The notes below the pieces were generated by a model. The model searched no databases. It had not been told where the DNA came from and saw only the letters and a program-made list of their open reading frames with translations. Made by a program: the position numbers and the translations under genes. A stretch of 64,000 nucleotides of DNA from Tillandsia leiboldiana (Eukaryota; Streptophyta; Magnoliopsida; Poales; Bromeliaceae): positions 27,198,825-27,262,824 of the forward strand of contig CM055069.1 of NCBI GenBank assembly GCA_029204045.2, in the 5' to 3' direction. Each line of letters starts with the position of its first letter. The first letter of the stretch is position 1. Shown piece by piece: positions 61,592-64,000 of this stretch.

Positions 61592-61956
61592 GATTTTGGG
61601 GAAAATTGTTGTTTTGTTGGTGGTGATGATCCGCCGAATACTTAGATCAAAGATAGATCGGAAATGCCATCTAAGTATTCATTAATTTGATTCTACTCAA
61701 AGTCTGAGTATGAAAACCTAGAATCAAATTAATTAATATAGATGAAGAAACATAGAATTAAATCTAGTTATTTCCTTTCTTCTCTATATATGGATTTATA
61801 AGTTTTTCTCCGTTAATATTTTTCCGTCATTTCCCGGAGTATAAAACTTATTGTGGATTACCCTAAAAGATATAATTAGGGTTTACTTATAGGTTAGAAA
61901 CCATTGGAAGAGGATAAGAATCAAAAACCAACCTTATCTGGAAGTTTTCGGGTCAA

Positions 61957-62240
61957 CAATCCGGACTGAAATAATGCAATCCGGACTGTCATCATTAAAC
62001 AGAATTTTTCCAGAAAGACAACGTTCGGGGTACGAACTGAAATCCCACGGTCCGGACTGTTCATGTAGTTTCTGCAAAAACCACGTTCGGGGTTCGGACT
62101 GAAATCCCACGGTCCGGACTGTTCATGCAGTTTCTGCAAAATCCACGTTCGGGGTCCGGACTGAACAAATGTGTTCCGAACTGGATTTGCGCATGAACTA
62201 CCCTATGTTCGGGGTCCGGACTGTAGTACCCTGATCCTGA
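61957..62240 (-). promoter_or_regulatory. U3 motif cluster of the solo LTR
   Basis: About ten copies of CAGTCCGGAC, CAGTCCGGACCCCGAAC or variants on the minus strand, upstream of a TATA-like CTATAAGTA (about 61884-61892). It corresponds in position to the GATCCGGATCCCGAAC cluster of E1 and the GTACCGGAAC cluster of E2, with altered flanking bases around the CCGG core. Confidence 0.6.
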
Positions 62241-62469
62241 TCCTGAACATATAACATGTCCAGTTTTTGATTTTTATGCAATTAAAAACCCATCCAAGTG
62301 TTTCTACATTGTAAGAAGTATTCGGATCACCAAGATTGTTTAGTTAAACTTACCTGATCCTTTTGAATTCTTCTTTCTTGAGATTGAGGTATATGATCCA
62401 AGCTTCTTCATCTTCAATCTTCAAGACTTATACACTTTCACGAAATACGCCAAGACAAATTCCTTAACA

Positions 62470-63297
62470 AACTGGAGCGGGACAGAATATCTTCGGAACA
62501 AGGGGGCGATTTCACGATTGGCTCGGGCAATGCAATAAGGTTCCGGGGACGAATTTGTGTGCCCGATGTGCCGGAAATAAGAAGGAAATCCTGACGGAGG
62601 CGCATAGTGCTCCCTACACTGGGCAACCCGGAGGTCCGAAGATGTACAAAGACATGAGGCAGACCTTTTGGTGGCGCAAATCGGCGGGAGATGTGACGCA
62701 ATTCGTGGCGCATTGTTTGGTGCGTCAACAAGTGAAGGCGGAACACCAGCGATCGGCGGGAAAACTACAGCCATTGCCCACACCAGAGTGGAAATGGGAA
62801 TGGATTACCATGGACTTCGTAACCGGTTTTCCGCGGTCGCAACATGGACACGATGCGATTTGGAGTTTATGGTGGGGAAACACGTGCTACTCCGTATAAC
62901 GCCGTCTAAAGGAACCAGACATTTCGGCTTAGGAGGGGAACTGAGCCCGCAGTACGTGGGATCCTTCGAGATTTTGGAGCCCGTGGGCCCGGTGGCATAC
63001 CGGTTGGCCTTACCGCCAAACCTCGAGCGGGTACACAACGTGTTGCATGTCGCGATGCTCCGAAAATACCTCCCCGACCCGTCGCACGCCCTCGATGTTT
63101 CTGCTGTCCAGTTGCGTGGTGACTTAAGCTTCGAGGGAACACCGATACGAATATTAGCGCGGGAGGAGGAGAAGCTACGCAACTGGATGATCCCCTACGT
63201 AATGGTGCAAAGGAGTAACCATGAGGAGCGCGGGGCGACGTGGGAACTGGAGATGAAGGTGAGAGAGTGTTTTCCCGAGTTGTTTAGCGAGGGTTGA
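62470..63297 (+). pseudogene. pol: Integrase remnant of element F
   Basis: Resumes after the solo LTR. A zinc-binding type region (EAHSAPYTGQPGGPKM, about 62600; QTFWWRKSAGDV; CLVRQQVKAEH) is followed by KWEWITMDFVTGFPRSQHGHDAIW. A deletion then removes most of the catalytic core, joining directly to EFMVGKHVLLRITPSKG (about 62860). The C-terminal part is intact (SPQYVGSFEILEPVGPVAYRL, NVLHVAMLRKYLPDPS) and ends ATWELEMKVRECFPELFSEG with a stop at 63297. Missing catalytic residues make it inactive. Confidence 0.88.
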
Positions 63298-63339
63298 AGT
63301 TAAGTTTCGAGGACGAAACTTCTTTTAAGTGGTGTGTGG
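63298..63339 (+). other. GGACGAAAC box and polypurine tract of element F
   Basis: TTTCGAGGACGAAACTTC then TTTTAAGTGGTGTGTGG, directly before the LTR start TGTAATATCACG. The same arrangement precedes the LTRs of C, D1 and G. Confidence 0.75.
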
Positions 63340-64000
63340 TGTAATATCACGACTTTTCGTGTATCGTTTTACCCTTTTGCTAATAATCTACATGTTAGGG
63401 AAAATTGAATTATCGAGTTCTCTTAAGTTGACTAACACACGGTGCGGGTATTTTTCGGTGATAGAGCTCGAAAAACGATGAACGGCGGTGCAATCGGATC
63501 TAAAATCCGACTTACGGATCCCCCGGAATGGGGTTTCGAAAGTCGCGGTAACCGTAGTGTACATCGAAATCCGTGCTAAAGATCGGGCACGTTTTTCAAG
63601 GAATTATGGAATTATCTCGTGGGAATAGATATTTATTATTAAATAATAAATATCCGGATATGGGGATTTTTTCTTTTTACGTACGTATGAAAAGGAAAAA
63701 TAAAAGAAAATAAATTAATAATAAGATTTATTTATTCCCCGTATACCGAAAGGAAAACCTTAGTTTTAAAAGATCGCCTCCTCAAACCCTTCCCTCTTGT
63801 GCGTGCCGAAGACCAAAAACAAAACCCTAGTTCGGAGATTGAAAAGAGAGAAAAGAGAAAAGAAAAGGAAACCCTAACCGGAGGAAGCGAAGGAACCCGT
63901 TCGTTCCCGTTCAACGTGCCGGAGACCAGAGAACGAGACGCCACCATCCATAGAGGGCGGATCCGGATTCCCACCACCGCAAAGAACGGAGATCGCGATC
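63340..64000 (+). repeat. 3' LTR of element F (runs off the window)
   Basis: TGTAATATCACGACTTTTCG onward. It resembles the start of the element C 3' LTR (TGTAATATCATAG). It holds GAGCTCGAAAAACGATGAACGGCGG, AT-rich ATTAAATAATAAATATCCGG, and an AAACCCTA-containing purine-rich leader near the window end. No gene. Confidence 0.8.

Larger units (their letters stand above)
61131..62469 (-). mobile_element. Solo LTR of a Sirevirus related to E1 (TSD AACTG)
   Basis: Minus-strand TGTTAAGGAATTTGTCTTGG (62469) to ATAACCCGACA (61131), 1339 bp, flanked by AACTG at 61126-61130 and 62470-62474. Without it the gypsy frame reads TQLQLERDRISSEQGGDF. It has the E1-type U5 (CACCTATTCACC...CTAGGTGG), a TGGATT hairpin array at 61433-61591, and a U3 cluster of GTCCGGACTG/GTTCGGGGT motifs at 61957-62240. 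No internal region is present, as expected after LTR-LTR recombination. Confidence 0.95.

Noticed and set aside
63732..63977. Small gene at the right edge
   Set aside because: It lies in the leader of the element F LTR, has no match I recognise and is antisense to the element.

Overview
The window is nuclear DNA of a seed plant, most likely a flowering plant with a large repeat-rich genome. I see no host gene. Nearly every stretch can be assigned to nested LTR retrotransposons: Ty1/copia of the Sirevirus (SIRE/Maximus) type, Ty3/gypsy elements resembling the Tekay/Del chromovirus group, large non-autonomous derivatives with 4-kb LTRs, and tiny TRIM elements, one carrying a piece of 5S rRNA. 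Most primer-binding sites match the 3' end of initiator tRNA-Met (TGGTATCAGAGC). The species cannot be named from this sequence alone.

Layout. (1) 1-15529, minus strand: a tandem LTR-internal-LTR-internal-LTR array of a gypsy-derived non-autonomous element (LTR about 4.08 kb, internal 3.27 kb, 7.35-kb period, decayed pol). (2) 15530-21461, plus: the 3' part of Sirevirus E1 (RT-RNase H, accessory 'env-like' ORF, 3' LTR); the array sits inside its pol. (3) 21462-27301, plus: 3' part of a decayed gypsy element D1, with two coding-length minisatellites and a 3.4-kb LTR; E1 sits in its gag. (4) 27302-28835 plus 37118-37420: an older D-family LTR, D2, into which D1 had inserted. The nesting is therefore D2 > D1 > E1 > array, four levels deep. 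(5) 28836-37117: Sirevirus E2, full length with a TGATC target duplication and almost identical LTRs. It encodes only gag and the accessory ORF; the pol genes are absent. (6) 37416-41664: gypsy LTR fragments, a pol C-terminal fragment, and a 619-bp TRIM with a 5S-derived LTR (target duplication CCTCC). (7) 41660-56446, minus: gypsy element C with a nearly complete gag-pol, interrupted just before its stop codon by a 5.16-kb insertion (target duplication CTCAT) whose two outer ends are both LTR 3' ends. (8) 56447-64000, plus: decayed gypsy element F, interrupted by a Sirevirus solo LTR (target duplication AACTG).

The most interesting signals are in the Sireviruses. Three LTRs (E1, E2 and the solo LTR) carry, downstream of the TATA box, a row of small stem-loops with a nearly invariant TGGATT loop and stems that change in sequence while staying paired. 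The accessory ORF of both E1 and E2 has what looks like its own transcription unit: a cluster of CCGG-centred palindromes, a TATA-like box, a GTAAGT donor about 120 nt downstream, an intron of about 370 nt, then the ATG. The same palindrome type is found in the LTR U3. E2 kept gag, the accessory ORF and both signals but lost pol, and it still transposed recently. This suggests a minimal set of parts that is mobilised in trans.
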